From Enterobacteriaceae bacterium UBA3516 (GTDB lineage: Bacteria; Pseudomonadota; Gammaproteobacteria; Enterobacterales; Enterobacteriaceae), in contig DFPL01000350.1 of NCBI GenBank assembly GCA_002377245.1, forward strand, positions 1 to 13,897: a DNA stretch of 13,897 nucleotides, read 5' to 3'. Positions 1 through 8,475 of this stretch are shown here, piece by piece; the stretch's first letter is position 1, and every line of letters starts with the position of its first letter. The position numbers and the translations under genes were made by a program. The notes beneath the pieces were generated by a model, which worked only from the letters and a program-made list of their open reading frames with translations, was not told where the DNA came from and ran no database searches.

Positions 1-503
1 ATGAAATGCTGCCGCAGCAACTCAGCCAGCCTACACTCTACTTGATTATTTGCGACTGCCCGATCGGTTGGACGCAGCGTGAAGTCCTTTTTTCGGGGAA
101 GATCGGCGAGTTCAGCTTCAGTTTCGGGTGTCAGAAGCCGGCGCTAAATAAGCCTGTCCCGGCCTGTCTGGAAGAGCGTCGTCTGTTGATTCCCGGGCGC
201 CGCTCTATGCTCGGCAGAAAGCTGTTGAACTGGTTTAATTCGCAGGGGCTCAACGTTGAGATTCTCGGTGAGTTTGATGACGCCGCACTGATGAAATCTT
301 TTGGCGCAGCGCACAACGCCATATTTGTTGCCCCCACGCTGTATGCGCGGGACTTTTATTCTGACGACAGCATGCTGGAAATTGGGCGTGTGGAGAATGT
401 GATGGAGGAGTATCACGCCATCTTCGCCGAACGTATGATTCAGCATCCCGCGGTGCAGCGCATCTGCAACCGTGATTACGCCTCCCTGTTTCGCGGCCTC
501 TGA
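1..503 (+). CDS. nhaR: Transcriptional activator NhaR, 3' part
   Basis: LysR-type activator of the Na+/H+ antiporter gene nhaA, responding to sodium. Only the C-terminal effector-binding part is present: the left edge cuts the gene and reading starts at base 3, so roughly the first 130 residues with the helix-turn-helix are outside. From about base 160 to the stop the translation is nearly identical to my recollection of E. coli NhaR (PACLEERRLLIPGRRSMLG, LLNWFNSQGLNVEILGEF, IFAERMIQHPAVQRICN). Between about bases 30 and 160 it is much less similar although the frame stays open and no indel is needed. For example, the usual KLDMIISD is TLYLIICD. The protein ends slightly short, at FRGL. nhaA would be expected just upstream. 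No clear terminator follows the stop, so read-through into the next genes is possible. Confidence 0.93.
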   Translation, partial: EMLPQQLSQPTLYLIICDCPIGWTQREVLFSGKIGEFSFSFGCQKPALNKPVPACLEERRLLIPGRRSMLGRKLLNWFNSQGLNVEILGEFDDAALMKSFGAAHNAIFVAPTLYARDFYSDDSMLEIGRVENVMEEYHAIFAERMIQHPAVQRICNRDYASLFRGL

Positions 504-557
504 CGTTTTACTCCACGTTTCGCTGAGCGACGAAGCATTCCGATCTCCATGCCGTAA

Positions 558-590
558 ATTTATCACCGTTAATTCATAGAGGTGATAAAT
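558..590 (+). promoter_or_regulatory. Perfect inverted repeat enclosing the RBS of the ABM gene
   Basis: ATTTATCACC (558-567) and its exact reverse complement GGTGATAAAT (581-590) flank a 13-base spacer. The right arm contains the Shine-Dalgarno sequence AGGTGA just before the ATG at 592. In RNA this would form a 10-bp stem that hides the ribosome binding site. In DNA the same repeat could be an operator, for instance for the ArsR-type protein encoded last in this cassette. The repeat is seen directly; both roles are inference. No convincing -35/-10 pair was found in bases 504-557. Confidence 0.6.
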
Positions 591-591
591 C

Positions 592-903
592 ATGATAGCG
601 GTACTTTTTGAAGCAGATGCAGTTGTTGAAAAACAGGCTCGATACCTCGAACTGGCAGCGCAGCTCAAGCCACTCCTGAGTGGGATTGATGGTTTTATTG
701 ATATAGAGCGTTTTCAGAGTCTGACCACGCCTGGCAAAATCCTCTCATTATCCTGGTGGCGTGACGAAGCCTCTATTCTTGAATGGAAGAAAAACCACTT
801 TCATCATGCTGCTCAGATTGAAGGCCGGGAAGCCATTTTTGCGTATTATCGAATTCGTATCGCCCGCCTTGAGCGCGAATACTCATCGGAAAGTCGGGGG
901 TAA
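592..903 (+). CDS. ABM-fold (antibiotic biosynthesis monooxygenase-like) small protein
   Basis: A 103-residue protein whose size and pattern fit the dimeric alpha+beta barrel ABM family. It starts with a hydrophobic strand ([10 protein letters not shown]), then a helix ([12 protein letters not shown]), the typical GFIDIERF strand, and the [15 protein letters not shown] block followed by [22 protein letters not shown]. Family members include cofactor-free quinol oxygenases such as YgiN, haem-degrading enzymes, and many proteins of unknown substrate, so the reaction cannot be assigned. No signal peptide or membrane segment is seen, so it should be cytosolic. The ATG has a good ribosome binding site (AGGTGA) that lies inside an inverted repeat. 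The stop is only 4 bases before the next gene, which suggests an operon with the tandem-ACT protein and the ArsR-type regulator. Confidence 0.8.
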   Translation: MIAVLFEADAVVEKQARYLELAAQLKPLLSGIDGFIDIERFQSLTTPGKILSLSWWRDEASILEWKKNHFHHAAQIEGREAIFAYYRIRIARLEREYSSESRG

Positions 904-907
904 GACG

Positions 908-1312
908 ATGTACGATATTCACGTTATTCTGAAGAACGCACCGGGTGAACTGGAGAAATTGGGTAAGACACTGGGCAGCAATGGCATTGGCCTTGAAGGT
1001 GGTGGTGTTTTTACCACGGGAAACGAAGCCCATGCCCACTTTCTGGTTGCAGAGGGGGTAAGGGCGCAGGGGGTGCTCGAAACGGCGGGCTTTATGGTAC
1101 GTAATGTGTCGCGTCCGCTGATCCGTAAACTGAAACAGGAAAGGCCGGGCGAGTTAGGGGAAATTGCAGCCGCACTGGCGTTACGCGGGGTAAATATCCT
1201 GGTACAGTATAGCGATCATGCTAATCAGCTCATTCTGGTGACCGACAACCAGGCGGCTGCCAGTGAGGCCACTGAACCCTGGGAGGTCACCGTTGACCGT
1301 GAATCATCCTGA
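908..1312 (+). CDS. Tandem ACT-domain protein
   Basis: A 134-residue protein that looks like two ACT-type ligand-binding modules and nothing else. The first covers about residues 1-68 ([20 protein letters not shown], with P12-G13-E14-L15). The second covers about residues 73-134 ([19 protein letters not shown], then [21 protein letters not shown], with P80-G81-E82-L83). The repeated PGEL turn at the start of the first helix is the ACT hallmark. ACT domains usually bind amino acids or other small ligands and modulate enzymes or regulators. Stand-alone tandem versions are mostly uncharacterised, so the ligand is unknown. I chose the ATG at 908 because it starts exactly at the first ACT strand and sits 4 bases after the ABM gene; a longer in-frame start at 761 would overlap that gene. 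The 3' end overlaps the start of the ArsR-type gene, suggesting translational coupling. Confidence 0.78.
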   Translation: MYDIHVILKNAPGELEKLGKTLGSNGIGLEGGGVFTTGNEAHAHFLVAEGVRAQGVLETAGFMVRNVSRPLIRKLKQERPGELGEIAAALALRGVNILVQYSDHANQLILVTDNQAAASEATEPWEVTVDRESS

Positions 1313-2000
1313 GCCGCTTGCCGAAGACGATGCGCTTGAACGCTCCATCGCGGCGGTCGCTGCCGCGATGGCAGATCCTTCGCGGGTAAAAATGCTCTGT
1401 GCGCTCATGGATGGGCGCGCATGGACTGCCACTGAACTCAGCACCGTTGCCGATATCTCTGCCTCCACCGCCAGCGCCCATCTTAATAAGCTGCTGGCCC
1501 GGCAATTAGTTAGCTGCCTGAGCCAGGGGCGGCATCGCTATTTTCGTCTTGCCGGGCAGGACATTGCTCAGCTCATCGAACAAATGATGGGCGTCTCCTG
1601 GCGGCGGGTAAACCCTCCTGCAACCCGAACGCCTTTCGCCTTAAGGCGCGCACGAACCTGCTACGATCATCTTGCCGGTGAACTGGCGGTAAAAATCTTT
1701 GAGGCTTTGCGGAATAAAGGGTGGGTAACGGAAGAGGGGGATGCGCTGACTGAAGAGGGCGCGGCTTTCTTTACCGGCATCGGCTTGGCGGTGTCAGGAA
1801 AAACGACGAGGAAACGATGCTGCGCATGTCTCGACTGGAGTGAAAGACGTTTTCATCTTGGCGGGCAGGCGGGTGCGCTTTTGCTGCTGCACTTTGAACA
1901 CAAAGGATGGATTCATCGAACGCCGGGCTTTCGGGAAGTGACGTTTACGGAAGAAGGGATGAGGGGACTACAGGTGTTATTCGCTATCAACCGCGAATAA
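1293..2000 (+). CDS. ArsR-family winged-helix regulator with C-terminal CLDW extension
   Basis: Predicted DNA-binding repressor of 235 residues. The N-terminal ArsR-like winged helix spans about residues 15-95: [17 protein letters not shown], then the helix-turn-helix ([20 protein letters not shown]), then the wing GRHRYFRL. Classic ArsR proteins are about 100 residues, so more than half of this one is an added C-terminal region. It contains [16 protein letters not shown] (C176, C177, C179), a block I associate with a large family of uncharacterised ArsR-like proteins. Three starts are possible. TTG at 1293 lies 6 bases after GGGAGG (1281-1286); GTG at 1299 has a 12-base spacing; GTG at 1263 lies upstream of that SD. 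I prefer 1293 on spacing but 1299 is plausible. It overlaps the tandem-ACT gene and is probably its co-transcribed regulator. The inducing ligand is unknown. Confidence 0.82.
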   Translation: MTVNHPEPLAEDDALERSIAAVAAAMADPSRVKMLCALMDGRAWTATELSTVADISASTASAHLNKLLARQLVSCLSQGRHRYFRLAGQDIAQLIEQMMGVSWRRVNPPATRTPFALRRARTCYDHLAGELAVKIFEALRNKGWVTEEGDALTEEGAAFFTGIGLAVSGKTTRKRCCACLDWSERRFHLGGQAGALLLLHFEHKGWIHRTPGFREVTFTEEGMRGLQVLFAINRE

Positions 2001-2012
2001 CAGACATAAAAA

Positions 2013-2036
2013 AACCCGCATTAAGCGGGTTCTTTT
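2013..2036. terminator. Bidirectional intrinsic terminator between the arsR-type gene and rpsT
   Basis: AACCCGC (2013-2019), loop ATTAA, GCGGGTT (2025-2031) form a perfect 7-bp stem. The right side continues TCTTTT for the rightward transcript. The left side has a run of A (2008-2014), giving a strong U-tract for the leftward rpsT transcript. It sits 12 bases after the arsR-type stop and 24 bases from the rpsT stop, so it can end both convergent units. Confidence 0.88.
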
Positions 2037-2059
2037 CACAAAGTACAACAAGCGGGCGA

Positions 2060-2344
<285 letters not shown>

Positions 2345-2370
2345 CTATATGGACAATTCAAAGGCCGAGG

Positions 2371-2399
2371 AATATGCCCTCTTAGCCTTCTTTTGTCAA
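2371..2399 (-). promoter_or_regulatory. rpsT promoter (P2-like) with GC-rich discriminator
   Basis: On the minus strand a perfect -35 TTGACA (plus 2394-2399) is separated by 17 bases from CATATT (plus 2371-2376, 4 of 6 to consensus). The -10 is followed by CCTCGGCC, a GC-rich discriminator of the type linked to stringent and growth-rate control of ribosomal genes. The stretch matches my recollection of the E. coli rpsT P2 promoter. A second, upstream rpsT promoter is known in E. coli, but I could not place it convincingly here. Confidence 0.82.
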
Positions 2400-2591
2400 T
2401 GGATTTGTGCAAATAAGCGCCGTTAAAATACAACGCTCGTTACGTAGTGATGGCGCAGGATTCTACCAGCTTGCTGACCATGAATACAGCTTTTCCACGA
2501 TAAAAATCGCTAACCTGGGCAGTTTTTCGTACCAATTGAGGCCAGCTTAATGAAATCCTTCCCCTTTCTGGCGGCTTCTGGCAATCGTCGG

Positions 2592-2620
2592 TTAACGTAG
2601 CACGCTGTACAAGGTATAAT
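2592..2620 (+). promoter_or_regulatory. Predicted ribF promoter
   Basis: A perfect -10 TATAAT (2615-2620) lies 17 bases after TTAACG (2592-2597, 4 of 6 to TTGACA), with G residues just upstream of the -10. The predicted start near 2627 gives a short leader of about 23 bases to the ribF ATG. It probably drives ribF and contributes to the downstream ileS-lspA-fkpB-ispH cluster. Confidence 0.72.
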
Positions 2621-2649
2621 CCGACGATTTTCACTGTTTTGAGCCAGAC

Positions 2650-3588
2650 ATGAAGCTGATACGTGGCATACATAATCTCAGCCAGGCACCGAAAAAGTGT
2701 GTGCTGACTATTGGTAATTTTGACGGCGTGCATCGTGGTCATCAGGCGCTATTACAAGGGCTTAGCGAAGAAGGTCGCCAGCGCGGCTTGCCCGTCGTTG
2801 TCATGATCTTCGAACCGCAGCCGCTTGAGCTTTTTGCTGGTGACAAAGCCCCTGCGCGCCTGACCCGTTTGCGTGAAAAGCTACACCTGCTGGCAAAATC
2901 AGATGTGGACTACGTGCTATGCATCCGTTTTGATCGCCGTTTTGCGGCCTTAACGGCGCAAAATTTCGTCAGTGACCTGCTGGTTGACAAACTCGGCGTG
3001 CAATTTCTTGCCGTGGGGGATGACTTCCGCTTTGGCGCTGGTCGGCAAGGTGATTTCTTGTTATTACAGAAAGCCGGGCAAAAATACGGCTTCGACGTCA
3101 CCAGCACCCAAACCTTTTGCAGCGGTGGTTCGCGCGTAAGCAGTACCGCGGTCCGCCAGGCGCTGGCTGACGATAATCTCCCGCTCGCTGAAGCATTATT
3201 GGGCCACCCGTTCAGTATTTCCGGGCGTGTCGTTCACGGCGATGCACTGGGGCGCACCATAGGTTTTCCGACGGCGAATTTACCGCTGCGTCGTCAGGTC
3301 TCCCCTGTTAAAGGGGTGTATGCGGTAGAAGTGGTGGGTTTAGGCGAAACATTGCTGCCTGGCGTGGCCAATATTGGTACGCGCCCAACGGTTGCAGGCG
3401 TACGCCAGCAGCTGGAAGTTCATATTCTGGACGTTGCAATGGACCTTTACGGACGCCATATAGATGTAATACTGCGTAAGAAAATACGCAACGAGCAGCG
3501 ATTTGGCTCGCTGGATGAATTGAAAGCGCAAATCGCACGTGATGAGTCAACGGCCCGCGAGTTCTTTGGGCTATCAAAACCGGCTTAA
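2650..3588 (+). CDS. ribF: Bifunctional riboflavin kinase / FAD synthetase
   Basis: Cytosolic enzyme that phosphorylates riboflavin to FMN and adenylylates FMN to FAD, so it supplies all flavin cofactors. It has 312 residues, about the E. coli length, with one residue fewer near position 15. The N-terminal FMN adenylyltransferase half carries the nucleotidyltransferase motif [13 protein letters not shown] (about 23-35) and the ISSTAVR-like block [12 protein letters not shown] (about 160). The C-terminal kinase half has [22 protein letters not shown] and NIGTRPTV. The start ATG gives [10 protein letters not shown], as in E. coli; its Shine-Dalgarno is weak. ileS begins 37 bases after the stop, so the two are almost certainly co-transcribed. 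Confidence 0.97.
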   Translation: MKLIRGIHNLSQAPKKCVLTIGNFDGVHRGHQALLQGLSEEGRQRGLPVVVMIFEPQPLELFAGDKAPARLTRLREKLHLLAKSDVDYVLCIRFDRRFAALTAQNFVSDLLVDKLGVQFLAVGDDFRFGAGRQGDFLLLQKAGQKYGFDVTSTQTFCSGGSRVSSTAVRQALADDNLPLAEALLGHPFSISGRVVHGDALGRTIGFPTANLPLRRQVSPVKGVYAVEVVGLGETLLPGVANIGTRPTVAGVRQQLEVHILDVAMDLYGRHIDVILRKKIRNEQRFGSLDELKAQIARDESTAREFFGLSKPA

Positions 3589-3625
3589 CTGCCTGACACG
3601 TAATAAATACGGAACCGAGAATCTG

Positions 3626-6442
3626 ATGAGTGACTATAAATCTACCCTGAATTTGCCGGAAACAGGGTTCCCGATGCGTGGCGATCTCGCCAAACGCGAA
3701 CCGGGAATGCTGGCGCGTTGGACCGATGATGACCTGTACGGCATCATTCGTGCAGCCAAAAAAGGCAAAAAAACCTTCATTCTGCATGATGGCCCTCCCT
3801 ATGCGAATGGCAGCATTCATATTGGTCACTCTGTTAACAAGATTCTGAAAGACATTATTGTGAAGTCCAAAGGACTCGCAGGATATGACTCGCCTTACGT
3901 TCCCGGCTGGGACTGCCACGGTCTGCCGATTGAACTGAAAGTTGAGCAAGAATTTGGTAAACCGGGCGAGAAATTTACCGCTGCCGAATTCCGCGCTAAA
4001 TGCCGCGAATACGCAGCGACCCAGGTTGACGGCCAGCGTACGGACTTTATCCGTCTGGGCGTGCTGGGTGACTGGTCACGTCCGTACCTGACCATGGATT
4101 TCAAAACGGAAGCCAACATTATTCGTGCGCTGGGTAAAATCATCGGCAACGGTCACCTGCATAAAGGTGCGAAGCCGGTTCACTGGTGCGTAGACTGCCG
4201 TTCTGCACTGGCAGAAGCGGAAGTCGAGTATTACGACAAAACCTCCCCGTCTATCGATGTGGCGTTTAACGCCGTCGATCAGGATGCGGTAAAAGCCAAA
4301 TTTGGCGCCTCCAGCGTGAATGGCCCGATTGCGCTGGTCATCTGGACGACGACCCCATGGACGCTGCCAGCTAACCGTGCGATCTCCCTTTCTCCGGAGT
4401 TTGAATACGCGCTGGTACAGGTAGAGGGTCAGGCCGTTATCCTGGCGAAAGATCTGGTCGAAAGCGTTCTCAAACGCGCCAACATCAGCGAATACAGCGT
4501 ACTGGGTACCGTTAAAGGCGCTGAGCTTGAGCTGATGCGCTTCAAGCACCCGTTCCTGGACTTTGACGTGCCTGCAATCCTTGGCGATCACGTCACCCTG
4601 GAAGCCGGTACCGGTGCGGTACATACCGCCGGTGGTCATGGCCCGGACGACTACACGATCAGCCAGAAATACGGTCTGGAAATTGCTAACCCGGTTGGCC
4701 CGGATGGCGCGTATCTGCCGGGGACTTTCCCGATTCTGGATGGTGTCAACGTCTTCAAAGCAAACGACATCATCGTCAACCTGCTGCGTGACAATGGTTC
4801 GCTGCTGCACGTTGAGAAAATGCAGCACAGCTATCCATGCTGCTGGCGTCACAAGTCACCGATCATCTTCCGCGCTACGCCGCAGTGGTTCGTGAGCATG
4901 GATCAGAAAGGCCTGCGCGCGCAGTCGCTGTCTGAGATCAAAGGCGTGCAGTGGATCCCGGACTGGGGTCAGGCACGTATCGAATCCATGGTGGCTAACC
5001 GTCCTGACTGGTGCATCTCCCGTCAGCGCACCTGGGGCGTTCCAATGTCTCTGTTCGTGCATAAAGAGACCCAGGAACTGCACCCGAACACCCTGGAACT
5101 GATGGAAGCCGTGGCCAAACGTGTCGAAGTTGACGGCATTCAGGCCTGGTGGGATCTGGATTCCCGCGACATCCTTGGTGACGATGCCGATAACTATGAG
5201 AAGGTGCCGGACACGCTGGACGTCTGGTTCGACTCCGGCTCCACGCACTCTTCCGTCGTGGATGTGCGCCCGGAATTCGCCGGCCACGCGGCTGATATGT
5301 ATCTGGAAGGCTCCGACCAGCATCGTGGCTGGTTTATGTCCTCCCTGATGATTTCAACCGCAATGAAAGGCAAAGCGCCGTACCGCCAGGTGCTGACACA
5401 CGGCTTTACCGTTGATGGTCAGGGCCGCAAAATGTCCAAATCCATCGGCAACACCGTGTCGCCGCAGGAAGTGATGAACAAACTGGGCGCGGATATTCTG
5501 CGTCTGTGGGTGGCCTCTACCGACTACACCGGCGAAATGGCGGTCTCTGATGAGATCCTTAAACGTGCAGCCGACAGCTATCGTCGTATCCGTAACACCG
5601 CGCGCTTCCTGCTGGCGAACCTGAATGGCTTCGATCCGGTAAAAGACATGGTGAAACCGGAAGAGATGGTTGTGCTGGATCGCTGGGCGGTGGGTTGCGC
5701 GCAAGCCGCGCAGGAAGACATCGTTAAAGCCTATGAGTCTTACGACTTCCACGAAGTGGTGCAGCGCCTGATGCGTTTCTGCTCCATCGAAATGGGCTCG
5801 TTCTATCTCGACATCATCAAAGACCGTCAGTACACCGCGAAAGCAGACAGCGTTGCGCGTCGTAGCTGCCAGACTGCCTTGTTCCACATTGCAGAAGCGC
5901 TGGTTCGCTGGATGGCGCCGATCATGTCCTTCACCGCTGATGAAATCTGGGGCTACCTGCCGGGTGAGCGTGAGCAGTATGTTTTCACCGGCGAGTGGTA
6001 CGAAGGTCTGTTCGGTCTTGCCGATACCGAAGCCATGAACGATGCATTCTGGGACGAGCTGCTGAAAGTGCGCGGCGAAGTGAACAAGGTTATTGAGCAG
6101 GCACGTGCTGACAAGAAAGTGGGTGGCTCTCTGGAAGCGGCGGTCACGCTGTTTGCAGAACCCGAACTGGCTGCCAAACTGACCGCACTGGGCGACGAAT
6201 TACGATTTGTCCTGTTGACCTCGGGTGCAAAAGTTGAAGATTATGCGGGTGCTTCCGCTGATGCCCAACAGAGCGAATTGCTCAAAGGACTGAAAGTGGC
6301 GTTAAGCAAAGCCGAAGGGGATAAGTGCCCGCGCTGCTGGCACTACACTCAGGACGTCGGCAAGGTGGCGGAACACGCAGAGATCTGCGGACGCTGTGTC
6401 AGCAACGTTGCCGGTGACGGCGAAAAACGTAAGTTTGCCTGA
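3626..6442 (+). CDS. ileS: Isoleucyl-tRNA synthetase
   Basis: Class I synthetase charging tRNA-Ile with isoleucine and hydrolysing mischarged valine in its CP1 editing domain. It has 938 residues, the E. coli length. The open frame extends upstream to 3539, but ATG 3626 ([15 protein letters not shown]) is the family start and lies outside ribF. Visible motifs are the HIGH box in [12 protein letters not shown] (about 57-68), the CP1 editing block [13 protein letters not shown] (about 240-253), KMSKS (about 602-606), and the C-terminal zinc site CPRC...CGRC (about 901-924) that ends the protein as GDGEKRKFA. One oddity is residue 336 in the editing motif: HTAPGHG of E. coli reads HTAGGHG here (GGT at 4631-4633), between the catalytically important H333 and D342. 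The stop overlaps the lspA start by one base. Confidence 0.98.
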   Translation: MSDYKSTLNLPETGFPMRGDLAKREPGMLARWTDDDLYGIIRAAKKGKKTFILHDGPPYANGSIHIGHSVNKILKDIIVKSKGLAGYDSPYVPGWDCHGLPIELKVEQEFGKPGEKFTAAEFRAKCREYAATQVDGQRTDFIRLGVLGDWSRPYLTMDFKTEANIIRALGKIIGNGHLHKGAKPVHWCVDCRSALAEAEVEYYDKTSPSIDVAFNAVDQDAVKAKFGASSVNGPIALVIWTTTPWTLPANRAISLSPEFEYALVQVEGQAVILAKDLVESVLKRANISEYSVLGTVKGAELELMRFKHPFLDFDVPAILGDHVTLEAGTGAVHTAGGHGPDDYTISQKYGLEIANPVGPDGAYLPGTFPILDGVNVFKANDIIVNLLRDNGSLLHVEKMQHSYPCCWRHKSPIIFRATPQWFVSMDQKGLRAQSLSEIKGVQWIPDWGQARIESMVANRPDWCISRQRTWGVPMSLFVHKETQELHPNTLELMEAVAKRVEVDGIQAWWDLDSRDILGDDADNYEKVPDTLDVWFDSGSTHSSVVDVRPEFAGHAADMYLEGSDQHRGWFMSSLMISTAMKGKAPYRQVLTHGFTVDGQGRKMSKSIGNTVSPQEVMNKLGADILRLWVASTDYTGEMAVSDEILKRAADSYRRIRNTARFLLANLNGFDPVKDMVKPEEMVVLDRWAVGCAQAAQEDIVKAYESYDFHEVVQRLMRFCSIEMGSFYLDIIKDRQYTAKADSVARRSCQTALFHIAEALVRWMAPIMSFTADEIWGYLPGEREQYVFTGEWYEGLFGLADTEAMNDAFWDELLKVRGEVNKVIEQARADKKVGGSLEAAVTLFAEPELAAKLTALGDELRFVLLTSGAKVEDYAGASADAQQSELLKGLKVALSKAEGDKCPRCWHYTQDVGKVAEHAEICGRCVSNVAGDGEKRKFA

Positions 6443-6939
6443 TGAGTAAATCTGTCTGTTCAACAGGGCTGCGCTGGCTATGGCTGGTCGTGGCCGTGCT
6501 GATTATTGATCTCGGAAGTAAGTACCTGATCCTCCAGAATTTTGCTCTGGGGGACACGGTTTCTTTATTCCCGTCACTTAATCTGCACTATGCGCGTAAC
6601 TATGGTGCGGCGTTCAGTTTCCTCGCCGATAGCGGTGGCTGGCAGCGTTGGTTCTTTGCCGGTATCGCTATCGGTATCTGTGTTGTGCTGGCGGTGCTGA
6701 TGTACCGTTCAAAGGCGACGCAGAAGCTGAATAACATCGCGTATGCGCTGATCATTGGTGGGGCGTTGGGCAACTTGTTCGATCGCCTCTGGCATGGCTT
6801 TGTCGTCGATATGATCGATTTCTATATGGGCGACTGGCACTTTGCTACCTTTAATCTGGCTGATACTGCCATCTGCATTGGTGCCGCGCTGATCGTGCTG
6901 GAAGGGTTCTTACCTTCCAGAGAGAAGAAAGTCGCATAA
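6442..6939 (+). CDS. lspA: Prolipoprotein signal peptidase II
   Basis: Inner-membrane aspartyl protease that cleaves signal peptides of diacylated prolipoproteins just before the lipidated cysteine; it is the target of globomycin. It has 165 residues with four hydrophobic segments, about 12-29, 68-88, 96-113 and 137-157. Conserved blocks are IIDLGSK, the N-x-G-A-A-F-S-F block [28 protein letters not shown] and [11 protein letters not shown]. The catalytic aspartates are D123 and D141, equivalent to D124/D143 of the Pseudomonas enzyme. Its ATG shares one base with the ileS stop (TGATG), indicating translational coupling. The gene is followed by a REP-like hairpin. Confidence 0.97.
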   Translation: MSKSVCSTGLRWLWLVVAVLIIDLGSKYLILQNFALGDTVSLFPSLNLHYARNYGAAFSFLADSGGWQRWFFAGIAIGICVVLAVLMYRSKATQKLNNIAYALIIGGALGNLFDRLWHGFVVDMIDFYMGDWHFATFNLADTAICIGAALIVLEGFLPSREKKVA

Positions 6940-6944
6940 AAAAT

Positions 6945-6977
6945 GGCCGGGTGATGGCGTCATTGCCTCATCCGGCC
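6945..6977. repeat. REP-like palindromic element after lspA
   Basis: GGCCGGGTGATGGC, a short GTCATT loop, then GCCTCATCCGGCC. The arms pair over about 12 positions with one bulge and one G-U pair. The sequence resembles enterobacterial REP units, which lie in extragenic spacers and often carry GCCGGAT...ATCCGGC arms. It sits 5 bases after the lspA stop and 43 bases before fkpB. It may stabilise upstream mRNA or lower expression downstream. No second copy was found in this window, so assignment to a REP family is by resemblance only. Confidence 0.6.
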
Positions 6978-7020
6978 AACCGTTTATCGACCTTTGCGTA
7001 AAACAAGTGAGCAAACCTGC

Positions 7021-7491
7021 ATGTCAAAATCCATACAGAGTAATAGCGCGGTGCTGGTTCACTTCACGCTCAAGCTCGAAGATGGCTCCACCGCTGAGTC
7101 AACCCGCAATAACGGTAAACCGGCCCTGTTTCGCCTCGGAGACGGTTCGCTGTCTGAAGGGCTGGAGCAGCACCTGCTGGGGCTAAAAGAGGGCGAGAAA
7201 AAAGCGTTTTCGCTTGAGCCGGATGCCGCTTTTGGCACCCCGATGCCCGATCTTATTCAGTATTTTTCCCGCCGCGATTTCATGGACGCAGGTGAGCCAG
7301 AAATCGGCGCGATTATGCTCTTTACCTCCATGGATGGCAGTGAAATGCCTGGCGTGATCCGCGAAGTGAACGGCGACTCGATCACCGTTGACTTTAACCA
7401 TCCGCTGGCAGGTCAAACCGTTCATTTTGATGTCGATGTACTGGAGATTGAACCGGTACTGGAGGGGTTGAATGCAGATCCTGTTGGCTAA
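7021..7491 (+). CDS. fkpB: FKBP-type peptidyl-prolyl cis-trans isomerase (SlpA type)
   Basis: Cytosolic prolyl isomerase and chaperone of the SlpA-like FKBP class, with the flap (IF) domain inserted in the FKBP fold. Key stretches are [74 protein letters not shown] and [16 protein letters not shown]. The ATG at 7021 gives [15 protein letters not shown], matching the E. coli N-terminus (MSESVQSNS); earlier in-frame starts fall in the spacer. It has 156 residues, versus about 149 in E. coli. The tail GLNADPVG replaces the usual end and runs 20 bases into ispH in another frame. Confidence 0.95.
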   Translation: MSKSIQSNSAVLVHFTLKLEDGSTAESTRNNGKPALFRLGDGSLSEGLEQHLLGLKEGEKKAFSLEPDAAFGTPMPDLIQYFSRRDFMDAGEPEIGAIMLFTSMDGSEMPGVIREVNGDSITVDFNHPLAGQTVHFDVDVLEIEPVLEGLNADPVG

Positions 7492-8422
7492 CCCGCGTGG
7501 TTTTTGCGCTGGGGTTGACCGTGCTATCAGCATTGTTGAAAACGCACTGGAGATCTACGGTGCGCCTATTTATGTTCGTCATGAAGTGGTACATAACCGC
7601 TATGTGGTCGACAGCCTGCGCGAACGCGGGGCTATTTTTATTGAGCAAATCAGCGAAGTGCCCGACGGTGCTATTCTGATTTTCTCTGCGCACGGCGTCT
7701 CTCAGGCAGTGCGCAATGAAGCCAAAAGCCGCGATCTCACGGTCTTCGATGCGACCTGTCCGCTGGTGACAAAAGTGCATATGGAAGTGGCGCGCGCCAG
7801 CCGTCGTGGTGAAGAAGCCATTCTGATCGGTCACGCCGGGCATCCGGAAGTGGAAGGCACGATGGGGCAGTACAGCAACGAGAAGGGCGGCATGTATCTG
7901 GTGGAGTCACCGGAAGATGTATCGACGCTTACCATCAAAGATGTCGGCAAACTCTCGTTCATGACCCAGACCACGCTATCGGTGGACGATACTTCTGATG
8001 TGATTGATGCGCTGCGTAACCGCTTCCCGAAAATTGTCGGCCCGCGCAAAGATGACATTTGCTATGCCACCACGAACCGTCAGGAGGCCGTCCGTGCGCT
8101 GGCATCACAGGCTGAAGTGGTGCTGGTGGTCGGATCAAAAAACTCCTCCAACTCCAATCGCCTGGCCGAACTGGCTCAGCGGATGGGCAAATCCGCCTAT
8201 CTGATAGATGACGCATCCGATATCCAGGAAGCCTGGGTCAAAGAGATACAATGCGTGGGCGTGACCGCGGGTGCCTCTGCGCCAGACATTCTGGTGCAGA
8301 ACGTGATTGCGCGTTTGCAGGAGTTGGGCGGCGGCGAAGCCATTCCGCTTGAAGGGCGTGAAGAGAACATTGTTTTCGAAGTGCCGAAAGAGCTACGCGT
8401 GGATGTTCGCGAAGTCGAATAA
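7472..8422 (+). CDS. ispH: 4-hydroxy-3-methylbut-2-enyl diphosphate reductase
   Basis: Last enzyme of the MEP isoprenoid pathway. It reduces HMBPP to isopentenyl and dimethylallyl diphosphate with an iron-sulphur cluster. It is 316 residues, the E. coli length. The three cluster cysteines are visible: C12 ([11 protein letters not shown]), C96 ([10 protein letters not shown]) and C197 ([11 protein letters not shown]). The substrate-binding histidines H41 and H124 and the E126 region ([11 protein letters not shown]) are intact. The C-terminal [10 protein letters not shown] and TAGASAPD blocks are present. The start overlaps the end of fkpB by 20 bases, so translation is probably coupled. An intrinsic terminator follows 27 bases after the stop. 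Confidence 0.98.
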   Translation: MQILLANPRGFCAGVDRAISIVENALEIYGAPIYVRHEVVHNRYVVDSLRERGAIFIEQISEVPDGAILIFSAHGVSQAVRNEAKSRDLTVFDATCPLVTKVHMEVARASRRGEEAILIGHAGHPEVEGTMGQYSNEKGGMYLVESPEDVSTLTIKDVGKLSFMTQTTLSVDDTSDVIDALRNRFPKIVGPRKDDICYATTNRQEAVRALASQAEVVLVVGSKNSSNSNRLAELAQRMGKSAYLIDDASDIQEAWVKEIQCVGVTAGASAPDILVQNVIARLQELGGGEAIPLEGREENIVFEVPKELRVDVREVE

Positions 8423-8448
8423 CGTTTTCGCCCTGCCGATATGAGAAG

Positions 8449-8475
8449 ATGCCAGACTGATGTCTGGCATTTTTT
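8449..8475 (+). terminator. Intrinsic terminator after ispH, directly before the rihC RBS
   Basis: ATGCCAGAC (8449-8457), loop TGAT, GTCTGGCAT (8462-8470) form a perfect 9-bp stem followed by a six-T run. The U-tract ends only 2-3 bases before the rihC Shine-Dalgarno GGAGG (8478-8482). There is no room for a promoter between them, so any rihC transcript must pass through this hairpin. Confidence 0.88.

Noticed and set aside
511..537. Possible terminator after nhaR
   Set aside because: The TTCG...CGAA pairing is short, has no room for a stable loop, and no T-run follows.
3539..3625. Upstream in-frame extension of ileS overlapping ribF
   Set aside because: The family start is [15 protein letters not shown] at 3626, and an upstream start would lie inside ribF with non-conserved residues.
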